Positions 8,706 to 16,893 of a DNA stretch of 64,000 nt are shown one piece after another. The stretch comes from UBA4416 sp963422675. Its GTDB lineage: Bacteria > Bacteroidota > Bacteroidia > B-17B0 > Aurantibacillaceae. The notes beneath the pieces were generated by a model. The model did not search any database. It was not told where the DNA came from and saw nothing but the letters and a program-made list of their open reading frames with translations. Made by a program: the position numbers and the translations under genes. The stretch spans positions 1,054,001-1,118,000 of the forward strand of contig CAXVYS010000024.1 in the NCBI GenBank assembly GCA_963422675.2. Reading direction: 5' to 3'. Within the stretch, counting starts at the first letter, position 1, and every line of letters begins with the position of its first letter.

Positions 8706-9251
8706 TTAGTATAATTTTCTATTCTGTAAAAAGAGATCGTAATTTTGATAGGCTTTTTTATTGTCACTATAACCATTATATTGAATTGCAACAAATGGAT
8801 TACATACAATAAATTTCCCTTTGTTAGCTAATGCTCTATCAATATCTTTATCTTCTGGTAGGTCAAGGAAAAAATTATAAAAACTATTCTTAATTTTATA
8901 TAACGTTAGGCCTGAAAAGTCTTTAACAGAATTATCTTTATCAATACTTCCGTAACTTATCCCTCCAAGATATAAATCATATTCTTTTGGCTCATTTTTC
9001 AAAAAAAAATCAAACGCTCCTTTTGAAGTGAATTTAATGTCATCTTCCGCTATCAATGTATAAGGCAAATTTTGTTTTTGTGCCCAGTGAATAATTTGTT
9101 TATGGGCTTTTGCGATCCCTCGTTTTGGGTTTTCTTCATCTAGAAAACCTTCCCAGAGCTTATAATTGATAACATTTTGTTCAGTCAATTGATTATTAAG
9201 TAGTTGCAGTCTGTCTTGGCGATGACTAAGATGGATGATATTTAATTCCAT
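8706..9251 (-). CDS. GT25-like glycosyltransferase
   Basis: The 181-residue protein begins with NIIHLSHRQDRLQLL, the typical opening of family 25 LPS-type glycosyltransferases, and has the acidic motif AEDDIKF (Glu69-Asp70-Asp71) expected to bind the metal and nucleotide sugar. It is shorter than many family members (about 250 residues), so it may be a minimal form. Sugar donor and acceptor are unknown. It has no linked polysaccharide genes. Its 3' end abuts repeat copy C, and it is divergent from the nucleotidyltransferase pair across the 37-bp palindrome, so the same regulator may affect it. Confidence 0.75.
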   Translation of the reverse strand: MELNIIHLSHRQDRLQLLNNQLTEQNVINYKLWEGFLDEENPKRGIAKAHKQIIHWAQKQNLPYTLIAEDDIKFTSKGAFDFFLKNEPKEYDLYLGGISYGSIDKDNSVKDFSGLTLYKIKNSFYNFFLDLPEDKDIDRALANKGKFIVCNPFVAIQYNGYSDNKKAYQNYDLFLQNRKLY

Positions 9252-9275
9252 AGTTCAAATATATGTATAAATATC

Positions 9276-9325
9276 AATTTTCTCATTTCGCGATTCGCGA
9301 AATGAGAAAATTATTGCTACATTTG
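9276..9325 (+). promoter_or_regulatory. 37-bp perfect palindrome plus promoter of the nucleotidyltransferase pair
   Basis: Positions 9276-9312 form a perfect palindrome of two 18-base arms (left arm AATTTTCTCATTTCGCGA) around one central base. Immediately after it, TACATTTG (9318-9325) matches the -7 consensus, so the palindrome covers the -33 region and a bound dimer would block polymerase. It lies between the divergent GT25-like gene and the regulator-like gene at 9330. Such a site is what a TA-type autorepressor needs; the binder is inferred. The -7 element is only 4 bases before the ATG at 9330, so translation may be leaderless or may use the ATG at 9348. Confidence 0.7.
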
Positions 9326-9329
9326 CTAT

Positions 9330-9857
9330 ATGAGAAAACACAATGGTATGCGTCCCCAAGATGTAGCTATTCTATTAAAAATAATAGCAATGGAAGGTCA
9401 GTCATGGCAATTGTCAAAACTCTCGAGTACATTGTTTATTAGTATATCAGAGATTTCTGAATCACTGAACAGAAGTCAATTTGCAAGTTTAATTGACTAT
9501 AATAAGAAGAATATTAATAGACAAAATTTATTTGAGTTTTTGGAACATGGTGTTCGTTATGTCTTTCCTCAACAACCTGGGTCTATGGTTAGAGGTGTTC
9601 CAACAGCTCACTCACATTCTTTCATGAAGAAAAATTTCATGAGTGAAATGAATTATGTATGGCCGGATCATAAAGGTGAAGTAATGGGATTAATGATTGA
9701 ACCTTTTTATCCAAAACAAGTAGAGGCAATTAAAGAAGATCAATTGTATTATAAGTTGCTGGCGTTGGTTGATGTTATAAGAGTGGGGAGAGTTAGAGAA
9801 GTTAAATTTGCAGTTAATGAATTAAAAAAAGAAATTCTGCATGAATCATCATACTAA
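9330..9857 (+). CDS. Winged-helix-like regulator/antitoxin candidate
   Basis: The protein has 175 residues. Its N-terminal half reads as a winged helix (QDVAILLKIIAMEGQSWQLS, then LSSTLFISISEISESLNRS). The middle holds GVRYVFPQQPG and RGVPTAHS, a segment I associate with regulators paired with AbiEii-type nucleotidyltransferases. It overlaps the next gene by 17 bases, which implies translational coupling. The palindrome upstream suggests it represses its own operon. The start could be 9330 or the ATG at 9348, because the -7 element is so close. An antitoxin role is inferred from context. Confidence 0.65.
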   Translation: MRKHNGMRPQDVAILLKIIAMEGQSWQLSKLSSTLFISISEISESLNRSQFASLIDYNKKNINRQNLFEFLEHGVRYVFPQQPGSMVRGVPTAHSHSFMKKNFMSEMNYVWPDHKGEVMGLMIEPFYPKQVEAIKEDQLYYKLLALVDVIRVGRVREVKFAVNELKKEILHESSY

Positions 9858-10521
9858 TACAGTTAGAATTAAAGCTGTTGCTAACGCGCTAGAAAATCTA
9901 AAAGAAAAAGTGGTCTTTGTAGGAGGCGCTACTATTTCACTTTATCCAGACAGGCAAGTATTTGAGGTGAGACCGACTGATGATGTCGATGTTATAATTG
10001 AAATATTAAATTATTTTGATAGAACAGAACTGGAAGTAAAATTACGAGTAATAGGTTTTTCTCATGATATTGAATCCGGTGTAGTGTGTCGATATAAAAT
10101 AGAAGGAATCATAGTTGATATAATGCCAACAAATGATCCATCAATTGGCTTCACGAATAGATGGTATCCAGATGGGTTTAAGGAAGCAATCAATTATGTA
10201 ATAGATGAAAGGTGCAGTGTGAAAATACTAAGCGCTCCATATTTTATAGCAACAAAACTTGAAGCGCACAAAGATCGTGGTGAAGGTGATGGTAGAACGA
10301 GTCAAGATTTTGAAGATATAGTTTATGTTTTAGAAAACAGAAAAGCTATATGGGAAGAAATGAATAATTCGGAAGAGTCACTTAGAAATTATTTGAGAAC
10401 TGAGGTTCAAAATTTGTTGAATAATCCTGATATTTTGGAATGGATAGATTGTCATGTAGAAAGAGGATCGCCTCCAGCAACATATTTAATCCTTGAAGAA
10501 TTAAAAGCTTTTGTCAAGTAA
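9841..10521 (+). CDS. AbiEii-like nucleotidyltransferase (toxin candidate)
   Basis: The 226-residue protein has the minimal nucleotidyltransferase signature: FVGGATISLY (Gly28-Gly29) followed by RPTDDVDVII with Asp48 and Asp50 as metal ligands. A third acidic residue probably sits in the strand VDIMP, and a helical C-terminal half follows. Such enzymes transfer nucleotides to tRNA or protein in AbiE/MenT-type systems. The target is unknown here. The gene overlaps its regulator-like partner and runs against the prevailing strand of the island, as toxin-antitoxin cassettes often do. All key catalytic residues appear intact. Confidence 0.75.
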   Translation: MNHHTNTVRIKAVANALENLKEKVVFVGGATISLYPDRQVFEVRPTDDVDVIIEILNYFDRTELEVKLRVIGFSHDIESGVVCRYKIEGIIVDIMPTNDPSIGFTNRWYPDGFKEAINYVIDERCSVKILSAPYFIATKLEAHKDRGEGDGRTSQDFEDIVYVLENRKAIWEEMNNSEESLRNYLRTEVQNLLNNPDILEWIDCHVERGSPPATYLILEELKAFVK

Positions 10522-10543
10522 TTTTAGATTCTCGAAAACTTAC

Positions 10544-10733
10544 CACTTACGGTTTGCAGCTACCCGAAGGGCTGTTTGAAACGGTGTCTTGCCGAAATTT
10601 GTTTAACAAAGATAAATACTTATTGGACTTTTGCAAAGCAAAAATATCCCGATAGCTATCGGGAGTCTTTCGCGGAGCGACCGCTTTTGCAAATGCGTTG
10701 ACGTCCACCCGCATTAGGCAGGTGCTGTTAGCA
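10544..10733. repeat. attC-like intergenic repeat, family 1 (copy D)
   Basis: The left boundary CACTTAC (10544-10550) is a degenerate core and the right boundary is GTTAGCA (10727-10733). The inner arms GCAGCTACCCGAAGGG and CCCGCATTAGGCAGGTGC pair imperfectly. The centre has TTTGCAAA-type repeats around the perfect palindrome CCCGATAGCTATCGGG (10650-10665). It also carries the minus-strand promoter motif TTTG (10637-10634), N19, TATCTTTG (10614-10607). Here, unlike the other copies, that promoter points at the 3' end of the oppositely oriented nucleotidyltransferase gene and would give antisense RNA. Confidence 0.68.
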
Positions 10734-10740
10734 GTTGGCT

Positions 10741-11526
10741 TTATTTTACTCTAATTACTTTTGCGTCAAAGTCCGCCATTAAGTATACTCTATCAAATTC
10801 TGATGTAGTTTCATAATTTTGGTTTTCATTTAATTCGTACGACGCCGATGTAAGAGAACCTATTAATAAAACCAACCAATATTCAGAAAGTTCTGTTTCA
10901 TCTTTCTTGTAAATTTCTAGTCTAGTTTCTTTTTTTCTTATTTCTTGTTCTAAACGCTCTTTTGTTAGAAATCCACTTTGCCAATTTTGTTCTTTGTATG
11001 TGAAGCTTATTTGGGAATGTATTGTAGTTCTTACGTTTTCAATATAATACGGTTTCTCGGCAGTGACGTTATTTTTGACACAGTTAACATAATTCGCTAT
11101 TGCAGTTGCAATCTCTTTCTTTTGATTTTGTTTATATTCAAGATTGTCACCGACAATGGAAATGATTCCGTGAACTTTGTCTTCAGGGAAGAGTTCCTTA
11201 TAAACGTCTTCAGAGTATTCTATTATAGACTTAGTCCGATTATAATTTTCAGCGTTTTCGGTAAATATTCTTGTATGTTCTAGTCCAACAAGTTTTGATT
11301 GATGTTGAATTATAAAGTCAGGTCTTGGTGGATTTGGTTTTTCTACAATACTTATGTCACTGTCAATCTTATAAACAAACTTTCCAATTTGACAAACTTC
11401 TAAGATTTCCTTTTTTGGTAAAAAATTATATTTTGAAATTATCGGATTGATAATTTTCCCCAACGCTTCTCTCTCTGTCTTTGCGTTTGAAATGAGGTCT
11501 TTTATTATTTGTGTGTTTGTGTCCAT
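10741..11526 (-). CDS. Hypothetical protein, possible PD-(D/E)xK-like fold
   Basis: I do not recognise this 261-residue protein. It has an N-terminal helical part and then a central RPDFIIQHQSKLVGLEHTRI segment in which PDF and GLEHT could be the acidic residues of a PD-(D/E)xK nuclease-like core, although the usual lysine is replaced by threonine. The C-terminal third is charged and ends in strands (LVLLIGSL, RVYLMADF). I start it at the ATG ending at 11526. The frame extends 12 codons further, but those overlap the boundary of the family 2 repeat. It stands alone between two repeats, as a cassette gene would. Confidence 0.6.
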   Translation of the reverse strand: MDTNTQIIKDLISNAKTEREALGKIINPIISKYNFLPKKEILEVCQIGKFVYKIDSDISIVEKPNPPRPDFIIQHQSKLVGLEHTRIFTENAENYNRTKSIIEYSEDVYKELFPEDKVHGIISIVGDNLEYKQNQKKEIATAIANYVNCVKNNVTAEKPYYIENVRTTIHSQISFTYKEQNWQSGFLTKERLEQEIRKKETRLEIYKKDETELSEYWLVLLIGSLTSASYELNENQNYETTSEFDRVYLMADFDAKVIRVK

Positions 11527-11541
11527 TTTCGATAAGCTTAC

Positions 11542-11694
11542 TACTAACTTATATATTGGCACTACTTGTTTAATTATAAGTAATTACAACCACTTGTAAT
11601 TAAATTTAGCCTATTTATGTAAATGTAAATAAAAATTTGTGATTCGCTTTTTCCCTCAGGGTAAAAAAAGAAAGCCTTGCATAGCAAGGCTTTC
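11542..11694. repeat. Family 2 intergenic repeat (copy E1)
   Basis: This begins at the core-like heptamer TACTAAC (11542-11548), directly followed by TTATATATTGGCACTACTT, an AT-rich stretch with TAAATTTAGC and TGTAAATGTAAATAAAA, and a terminator hairpin. Copies are at 17490 and 19901. Each sits 16-43 bases upstream of a minus-strand gene. The minus strand has a weak promoter-like pair (TTTA, N17, TAAATTTA ending at 11601). Confidence 0.65.
11663..11694 (-). terminator. Rho-independent terminator in repeat E1
   Basis: An 11-bp perfect stem (GAAAGCCTTGC, 11670-11680, with its complement at 11684-11694) and a 3-base loop are followed on the minus strand by a run of seven T. It would stop transcripts of the T9SS gene ending at 11818. 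The same hairpin is in copy E3 but absent from E2. Confidence 0.75.
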
Positions 11695-11817
11695 AAGACA
11701 AGTACCCCTTCCAGACCAAATATGAATGAACTTCATGAAGATACAAGAGACTTTGTACGGATTTTTAATTCCCCTCAATTGAACTCCTTTTTTATTAAAT
11801 CAAATAGTAAGATCAGC

Positions 11818-13737
11818 TTATTGCTTCAGGACTTTTCCATTTTTTATGACTTGGTCATTTGTCAGAATTTTAAAGAAGTAAATGCCATTTTCAAGATGAT
11901 GTATGTTCAAGGTGGTCACATCTTTATCCAACAATTCCTTCATTACCAGTTTACCTAAAGCATCTGTTACTTCAACATGGGTATTGCCGGATAACAATGA
12001 AGATGAGATCGCAATGTTTACCAGATCATTTACAGGGTTAGGATAAATGAGAATCTCCTGAGAGCTTATGAGTTCTTTCAAGTTGGTACAGGACATTACA
12101 TTCTGAGTAATAGTTGCTGTTGCCGTCCCGCAGCTATTTGTAGCTGTTACCGTATAAACGGTGGTGGTTGTCGGTGATACAGAAATACTGGCTGTTGATG
12201 CTCCTGTGTTCCATGAATAGCTGATACCTGAATTTCCGCTTGCAGTCAGTATAGCCACATTACCGCTACAGATTAGTGTCGCCGAAGAAGCTGCTGTCAC
12301 AGAAGGTGTTGTTCCCAAAGAAACAGTTGTAACAGCAGTGGCCGTTCCACAGGTGCCGGTTACTGTAACGGTATAATTCGTTGTAACCGTTGGTGACACA
12401 GAGATACTGGTTGTGGTTGCTCCTGTGTTCCAGGTATAGCTAACACCGCTGCTTCCGTTGGCGGTTAAAGTTACGGAACCACTTCCACAAGCAACCGTTG
12501 ACGATGGTAAAGTAACTGTAGGGATATTAGTTACCGAAACAGTTGCGATAGTTGTAACTGTCCCACAACTGTTGGCGCCTGTTACAGTATAATTTATGGT
12601 TACGGTTGGCGATACGGAAACGCTGGCTGTAGTGGCTCCTGTGCTCCAGGTGTAAGTGCTGGCGCTTCCACTCGCCGTTAACGTTGTACTGTTACCGGCG
12701 CAAACAGAGGCCGATGTTGCTGATGTTGTTATTGTTGGAGAAGAAATAATACCAATGCTGATCATGCCCGCTACAGGACATCCCGATAGATTTGTTCCCT
12801 GTAAGGAATAGGTAGTGGTTACAGTTGGGCTCACTTGAGTAGTAGCAGTAGTAGGGCCATTGCTCCAAGTGTATGTTTGCAGGCTTGATGTGCTTAGGGT
12901 AGCCGTTGATCCGCTGCAAATGTTAGGGCTTGAGCTGGTAATAGCAACCGCTGAAGGACCATAAGAGATAATGACAAGGCCTGTTCCATTATTAAAACCC
13001 TGGGTATGAATTACTGATGTCGCTGAAGGATCAGTATAGCTGCTTCCGCCACCTCCGCCACCATAGGCTGCACCTCCGCCACCGTAGTATCCGCCACCAC
13101 CTCCGCCGGAAGCACTTCCTGCCCCACCGGCGTTTCCACCCGTACCAAATGATCCGGCAGTTGCAGGACTTGTACCTGCAGCTCCACCGGCCGACTGAGT
13201 ACCGCCTTGCCCTACAGCTGTTCCGGTTTGGTTACCGCATTGCCAGCCTGTACTGCCGGTTAATCCTCCGCCGTCACCGCCGGGTTCTGCATTTGTACTG
13301 CAGTTATTTCCGCCACCGCCGCCACCGCCGGCCACAATAACACGGTTACTTAAAGCAATGCCACCAATTCTTATATCGGATGTGCCACCGCCATTAGCTT
13401 GGGCAACGGAACCTGCACCGTTTCCACCGCCATTATAAGGAATGCCACCAACAAAAATATTCAGGATCTGCCCCGGTGTTACAGGATATACAGTAACCAC
13501 CCTTCCACCAAGTCCGCCAAGGTCATCAGGTTTGGTACCCGGTTGGTTGTAGATACAATCACCGCCTTTGGATCCTCTGGCATCTACGGTAATGGAAGTG
13601 ACACAGGTAGGAACGGTAAAGCTTTGCATGGAACCTGTATAAGAATACGTTAAGGATGATTGTGCTTTGGTTATAAATGTGAAGACTGTTAAACACAAGA
13701 GTGTACAGCCAAGATGTTTAAAGTAGAGTTTATTCAC
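11818..13737 (-). CDS. T9SS-exported glycine-rich protein with Ig-like repeats
   Basis: The 639-residue protein has a signal peptide (to about residue 25, ...TKAQ|SS). A glycine-rich domain to about residue 260 contains long G runs (AGGGGGGG, YYGGGGAAYGGGGGG), as in the Gly_rich family of surface proteins. About four tandem Ig/PKD-like repeats follow, each with C-x-G-x-STTLTASG...YTWSTGATT...VSPTTT-YTV. The C-terminal 75 residues are a type A sorting domain (LIYPNPVNDLVNIAIS...LENGIYFFKI...KVLKQ), so it is exported by type IX secretion and anchored at the surface. The repeats suggest adhesion. It shares the 430-base divergent region with the T9SS gene at 14168, and its codon use is more GC-rich than the cassette genes. 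Confidence 0.88.
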   Translation of the reverse strand: MNKLYFKHLGCTLLCLTVFTFITKAQSSLTYSYTGSMQSFTVPTCVTSITVDARGSKGGDCIYNQPGTKPDDLGGLGGRVVTVYPVTPGQILNIFVGGIPYNGGGNGAGSVAQANGGGTSDIRIGGIALSNRVIVAGGGGGGGNNCSTNAEPGGDGGGLTGSTGWQCGNQTGTAVGQGGTQSAGGAAGTSPATAGSFGTGGNAGGAGSASGGGGGGYYGGGGAAYGGGGGGSSYTDPSATSVIHTQGFNNGTGLVIISYGPSAVAITSSSPNICSGSTATLSTSSLQTYTWSNGPTTATTQVSPTVTTTYSLQGTNLSGCPVAGMISIGIISSPTITTSATSASVCAGNSTTLTASGSASTYTWSTGATTASVSVSPTVTINYTVTGANSCGTVTTIATVSVTNIPTVTLPSSTVACGSGSVTLTANGSSGVSYTWNTGATTTSISVSPTVTTNYTVTVTGTCGTATAVTTVSLGTTPSVTAASSATLICSGNVAILTASGNSGISYSWNTGASTASISVSPTTTTVYTVTATNSCGTATATITQNVMSCTNLKELISSQEILIYPNPVNDLVNIAISSSLLSGNTHVEVTDALGKLVMKELLDKDVTTLNIHHLENGIYFFKILTNDQVIKNGKVLKQ

Positions 13738-14013
13738 GTGTCATAGTTTTAAAGGGTTAATAAAATTTTCGCTTAGTAGTAAAGTTAGAAAAAAAAATCA
13801 TTTTCATTACTACACCATTGATATAAAGTATAAAGAACTTGTAAAAGACGAGTTAATTAATTATTTCGATAAGGCTGTAGACACAAGCGAAGCCAATGTA
13901 ATCTTTAAATTGTTTTTCAGTTAATTTAATTCTTCTGGTCTTGATAAAAATGTATGGAGTTCTCTTTTAGTTTCAAAACTTCCATACTAGAGATGGCCGT
14001 TTGCTTGAGGTTT

Positions 14014-14037
14014 AAAACACGTAGTTTTACGTGTTTT
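14014..14037. promoter_or_regulatory. CACGTA-N4-TACGTG palindrome, copy 1
   Basis: Two perfect 10-base arms (AAAACACGTA, 14014-14023; TACGTGTTTT, 14028-14037) surround four bases. Near-copies of the 16-base core lie at 26009, 48614 and 49030, all between accessory genes. This one sits in the 430-base gap between the two divergent T9SS genes. It probably binds a dimeric regulator and could control the gene at 14168. The rest of the gap shows no gene. Confidence 0.55.
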
Positions 14038-14167
14038 TATACTTATTCGTTATTCCTACTTTCGTCCCGATTTTGATATTATGAGTGTTTATACTCATAA
14101 TGTTACAAATAGTATGTTTATCCACTACCACTAAAACCTTATTGTGTATAGGTAACAATATCAGCTC

Positions 14168-15454
14168 ATGAAAAAATCATTTTTATTTATCGTAACTTCC
14201 TGCATGCTGGGAACCGGCATGCAAGCCCAGGACACTAAACAATTTTCGGCCGCGTCTGCGCAATCGGTTGTTAATGCTTCTGTCAGCGGACCGGCAAATG
14301 TTTGCCCGAACGACCAAAATGTGCTTTACAATTCCGGCACCAATGTCAGCGGCTTAAACTACTGGGTAGAGTTTAAATGCGGCGGAGCAGGCGTTATCGT
14401 TGAATCCGGTACGCAAAATTACATCATAAACAATACAGGGAATAATAACAGCTGCCACGTAAACTGGGGGAATTATAACGGTTCATCCTCTTGGGTACAG
14501 GCAGTGTATCACTGGAAAATTGCTTTTATCAATTACACAGCCACCGGTACTCAAAATACAGATATTGGGGTGATATCGCCTACAGCGATCTCCGGTCCTT
14601 CGGCCATCTGCTCCGATGATCTCAGTAACTTTACTGTGTCCTGCCCCGACGGCATCCCGACGAATGCTTACGCGTACCATTGGACCGCTACAAACGCTGC
14701 TTTTGTGAGTGGCACCAGTTCCAGCAGTGCAACCCTGCATGCAGCCGGCTTAGTAAGTTATATGCCCATCACTGTGTCTGTACAATTTACCTCATACTGC
14801 GGCGGATACTCAGGCTCTTATTCTTATGTCATCTCAAGACCTCAGGGGAAGCCACTTGGCGCGGGCTATGTGCTGCAGCACATCGAAGCAATGGGCATAG
14901 GCGGCAATTTGCTTGTTGACTTTACGTTTCCTTCCAAGCCTTTTAGCTATAACTGGCATGCGATCGTTACCGAGCCAAGCTCATCACCTGTCAATTACAC
15001 AGGTACCGTACCCGCAAACACAACAGGCTATACACAACTTTCATTGGTATCACAAGGCGCAACCATCTATATGAACGCTAACCAGGGAAATGAAAGCTGT
15101 GGAAACTACTGGAATTATTCTTATGGAAAAAGTGGCATTTCAGAAGGAACGCATAACAGGATGGCACATACAGACATAGATGGCACAATTGACGGAAGTG
15201 ATAACGGTCTGCTGGTGTACCCTAATCCGGCAAATGATCGCCTTACCATCAGCTATTTCAGCGAAAACTCTTCTTCCGTATCTTTGCTGCTCACAAACGT
15301 GCTCGGGAAGATTGTTTTAAATGAAGAGAGGACGATCAATGAAGGCGAAAATGAGTTGGATCTCCACGTTTCCAGCCTACCTAACGGAATCTATTTTTTA
15401 AACCTTAACAACAAGGGCATTTCACAAAAAAGAAAGATTGTGATTGAGCGATAA
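14168..15454 (+). CDS. T9SS-exported surface protein
   Basis: The 428-residue protein has a signal peptide ending near GMQAQ|DT (residue 21). Two Ig/PKD-like modules follow (SGPANVCPNDQNVLY from about residue 40; ISGPSAICSDDLSNFTV from about 138, with the YHWTATNA strand). A type A sorting domain forms the last 80 residues (LVYPNPANDRLTIS...LPNGIYFLNL...KIVIER). It is exported by type IX secretion and its ligand is unknown. Base composition is visibly more GC-rich than the flanking cassette genes. A UUCG-loop terminator lies 28 bases after the stop. The palindrome at 14014-14037 is the best candidate regulatory site. Confidence 0.86.
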   Translation: MKKSFLFIVTSCMLGTGMQAQDTKQFSAASAQSVVNASVSGPANVCPNDQNVLYNSGTNVSGLNYWVEFKCGGAGVIVESGTQNYIINNTGNNNSCHVNWGNYNGSSSWVQAVYHWKIAFINYTATGTQNTDIGVISPTAISGPSAICSDDLSNFTVSCPDGIPTNAYAYHWTATNAAFVSGTSSSSATLHAAGLVSYMPITVSVQFTSYCGGYSGSYSYVISRPQGKPLGAGYVLQHIEAMGIGGNLLVDFTFPSKPFSYNWHAIVTEPSSSPVNYTGTVPANTTGYTQLSLVSQGATIYMNANQGNESCGNYWNYSYGKSGISEGTHNRMAHTDIDGTIDGSDNGLLVYPNPANDRLTISYFSENSSSVSLLLTNVLGKIVLNEERTINEGENELDLHVSSLPNGIYFLNLNNKGISQKRKIVIER

Positions 15455-15482
15455 GCTGAGTACATATTATATTTGAATTATT

Positions 15483-15506
15483 AAAAACCCGCTTCGGCGG
15501 GTTTTT
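15483..15506. terminator. UUCG-loop rho-independent terminator
   Basis: A perfect 10-bp stem (AAAAACCCGC at 15483-15492, complement at 15497-15506) closes a TTCG tetraloop, with T runs on both strands. It terminates the T9SS gene ending at 15454 and would also serve a minus-strand gene. A 3'-gene-like fragment (codons ...NKIIEASSLLTRLEKVKI, stop near 15505) reads into it from the right. Confidence 0.85.
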
Positions 15507-15638
15507 AAATTTTCACCTTTTCCAGACGGGTTAATAACGATGATGCTTCAATGATTTTATTTACTGGAGGCCTTATTCCTGCGGTAAAGCACGAGAGACT
15601 GCACCACCGTTCGGTGGCAAGCTGCGGGCGAAGTTGTA

Positions 15639-16073
15639 CTAACCTTGTTCTACAATTTGTTTTATAATGGATAGTGTGCCGTCCCAATAAAAATCCAAAT
15701 GTTTAAGAATAATTTCTGTTGGAAAGTTTTCTATTCTAAATGACAGTATAGTTTGCGCATTTTTTGGCGTTAACAGGAATGTGATAATCGAATAATTTTC
15801 TATTGTGTCCGGTAACCGCGAAACTGAACTTAAGTGACTGTATTGAAGAATCCGATAAGGATCAAACTGCATAACCACTCCCTTATTTTCAAATTTAGTA
15901 TTATGAAATCCTTTAATGATAAAATCACTTCCGACCTCCCAATTTGTTAGAATTTCTAAACTCATGTCTGGTTCACCGGCCCATTTGATCATTAATTCGG
16001 GCTTTGTCAAATAACTCCATACCTTATGCGGAGATGAATTAATAGTTATGGACTTCTCGATAAGTTGGTTCAT
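15639..16073 (-). CDS. SRPBCC/AHSA1-like protein
   Basis: The 144-residue cytoplasmic protein has the AHSA1-type START fold: IEKSITINSSPHKVWSYLTKPELMIKW at the start, a central sheet (GVVMQFDPYRILQYSHL; ITFLLTPKNAQTILSF) and a C-terminal helix. I start it at the ATG ending at 16073, because that gives the canonical family N-terminus and leaves the promoter at 16105-16135 upstream. The in-frame ATG at 16115 would overlap the -7 element. It is a single-gene unit. The 130 bases downstream hold a CCACCGTTCGGTGG hairpin and the gene fragment mentioned under the terminator. Confidence 0.85.
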   Translation of the reverse strand: MNQLIEKSITINSSPHKVWSYLTKPELMIKWAGEPDMSLEILTNWEVGSDFIIKGFHNTKFENKGVVMQFDPYRILQYSHLSSVSRLPDTIENYSIITFLLTPKNAQTILSFRIENFPTEIILKHLDFYWDGTLSIIKQIVEQG

Positions 16074-16104
16074 TTTACACACTCGTTTACCGAAATGTTT
16101 TAAG

Positions 16105-16186
16105 TAAAGATACAATGTTGTTATGCATTTGCAAAGCGAAAATTATCCGCCAGCCGGCGGACTACCGCTTTTGCAAATGCTTTGTT
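16105..16186. repeat. attC-like repeat, family 1 (copy F, core only), with promoter
   Basis: The inner part (16129-16186: TTTGCAAA repeats around the TCCGCC...GGCGGA hairpin) matches copy C with about two differences over 58 bases. The outer core heptamers are not clear, so this copy looks decayed or variant. On the minus strand TTTG (16135-16132), N19, TATCTTTA (16112-16105) forms a promoter about 30 bases ahead of the SRPBCC gene start at 16073. Confidence 0.65.
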
Positions 16187-16237
16187 GTGCGAGGCTGAGC
16201 AAGCAGAGTGTTTAATAGGCTAGGTTACCAGCCGTAC

Positions 16238-16711
16238 TTAGTTTTTCCTATACGACTCTGCCGATCTAGTTTTTAAATATGAATAAATATAGAACACTCC
16301 AAATGTCAAAATAGAACCTAGAAGCAAGGAAAAGGTTTGGTAGTTTTCAAAAGGCACATTTAGAACAGATTCTGGTATTAATGAAGACAATTTAGGGCCA
16401 AAGATGTCTCCAAAGAAATATGAAAAAGCCAATATTAATATTACGCTTATTACAGTTATACTGTTTGTCAACACAATGCGTCGAATAGTTATTTTATCAA
16501 ACCTTGTATAAAGTGGCATTGTCCACAATGGAATAAAAGCAATAATAATGAGATCTAAAAAATTTATTGAAAATAGTGTAGGATATATTTGAATACTATT
16601 CATAAAAATCACAACGTCAGATAGAATATCATAACGTTCAAAGCTTAACAATATCAATATACCGAGAGATATAAAAAGGTTTATGAAGAAGAGTTTTTTC
16701 TTATGAGTCAT
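16238..16711 (-). CDS. Small integral membrane protein, unknown
   Basis: The 157-residue protein has four predicted transmembrane segments (about residues 8-24, 45-66, 78-100 and 125-147) and short polar loops with basic ends, including KKK at the start and KTRSAESYRKN at the end. I do not recognise the family. It stands between repeat copies F and G. The promoter in copy G (TATCTTTG at 16798-16791) points at it with a leader of about 75 bases. No partner gene suggests a role. Confidence 0.65.
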   Translation of the reverse strand: MTHKKKLFFINLFISLGILILLSFERYDILSDVVIFMNSIQIYPTLFSINFLDLIIIAFIPLWTMPLYTRFDKITIRRIVLTNSITVISVILILAFSYFFGDIFGPKLSSLIPESVLNVPFENYQTFSLLLGSILTFGVFYIYSYLKTRSAESYRKN

Positions 16712-16727
16712 GTCTCTGGCTTGTTCT

Positions 16728-16863
16728 CTATAACGTTTTCGCAGTTTGCTTCAGCCGTTTTGAAACTGTTGTTTACCGAAATATTACTAACAAAGATACT
16801 ATGTTTGTTACCATTCGCAAATGCTTTAATTCCCACCCGCATTAGGCAAGGGTACTGTTATAG
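16728..16863. repeat. attC-like repeat, family 1 (copy G), with promoter
   Basis: This is the clearest pair of core heptamers: CTATAAC (16728-16734) and GTTATAG (16857-16863), exact reverse complements. The left part (AACGTTTTCGCAGTTTGCTT) matches copy L closely, and the right part (CACCCGCATTAGGCAAGGGT) matches copy D. Inside, on the minus strand, TTTG (16821-16818), N19, TATCTTTG (16798-16791) makes a near-consensus promoter for the membrane protein gene ending its start at 16711. Confidence 0.72.
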
Positions 16864-16893
16864 GTTGCCAGTCACATACAGTTCAATTAATTG

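Noticed and set aside
11640..11660. TTCGAGA/T-arm-like stretches in family 2 repeats (clear at about 17580 and 19993) considered as tRNA remnants
   Set aside because: No acceptor, D or anticodon arms can be folded around them.
13017..13653. Open frames antisense to the glycine-rich T9SS gene, rich in His and Arg
   Set aside because: They are mirror images of Gly codons in the real gene; no start context or family resemblance.
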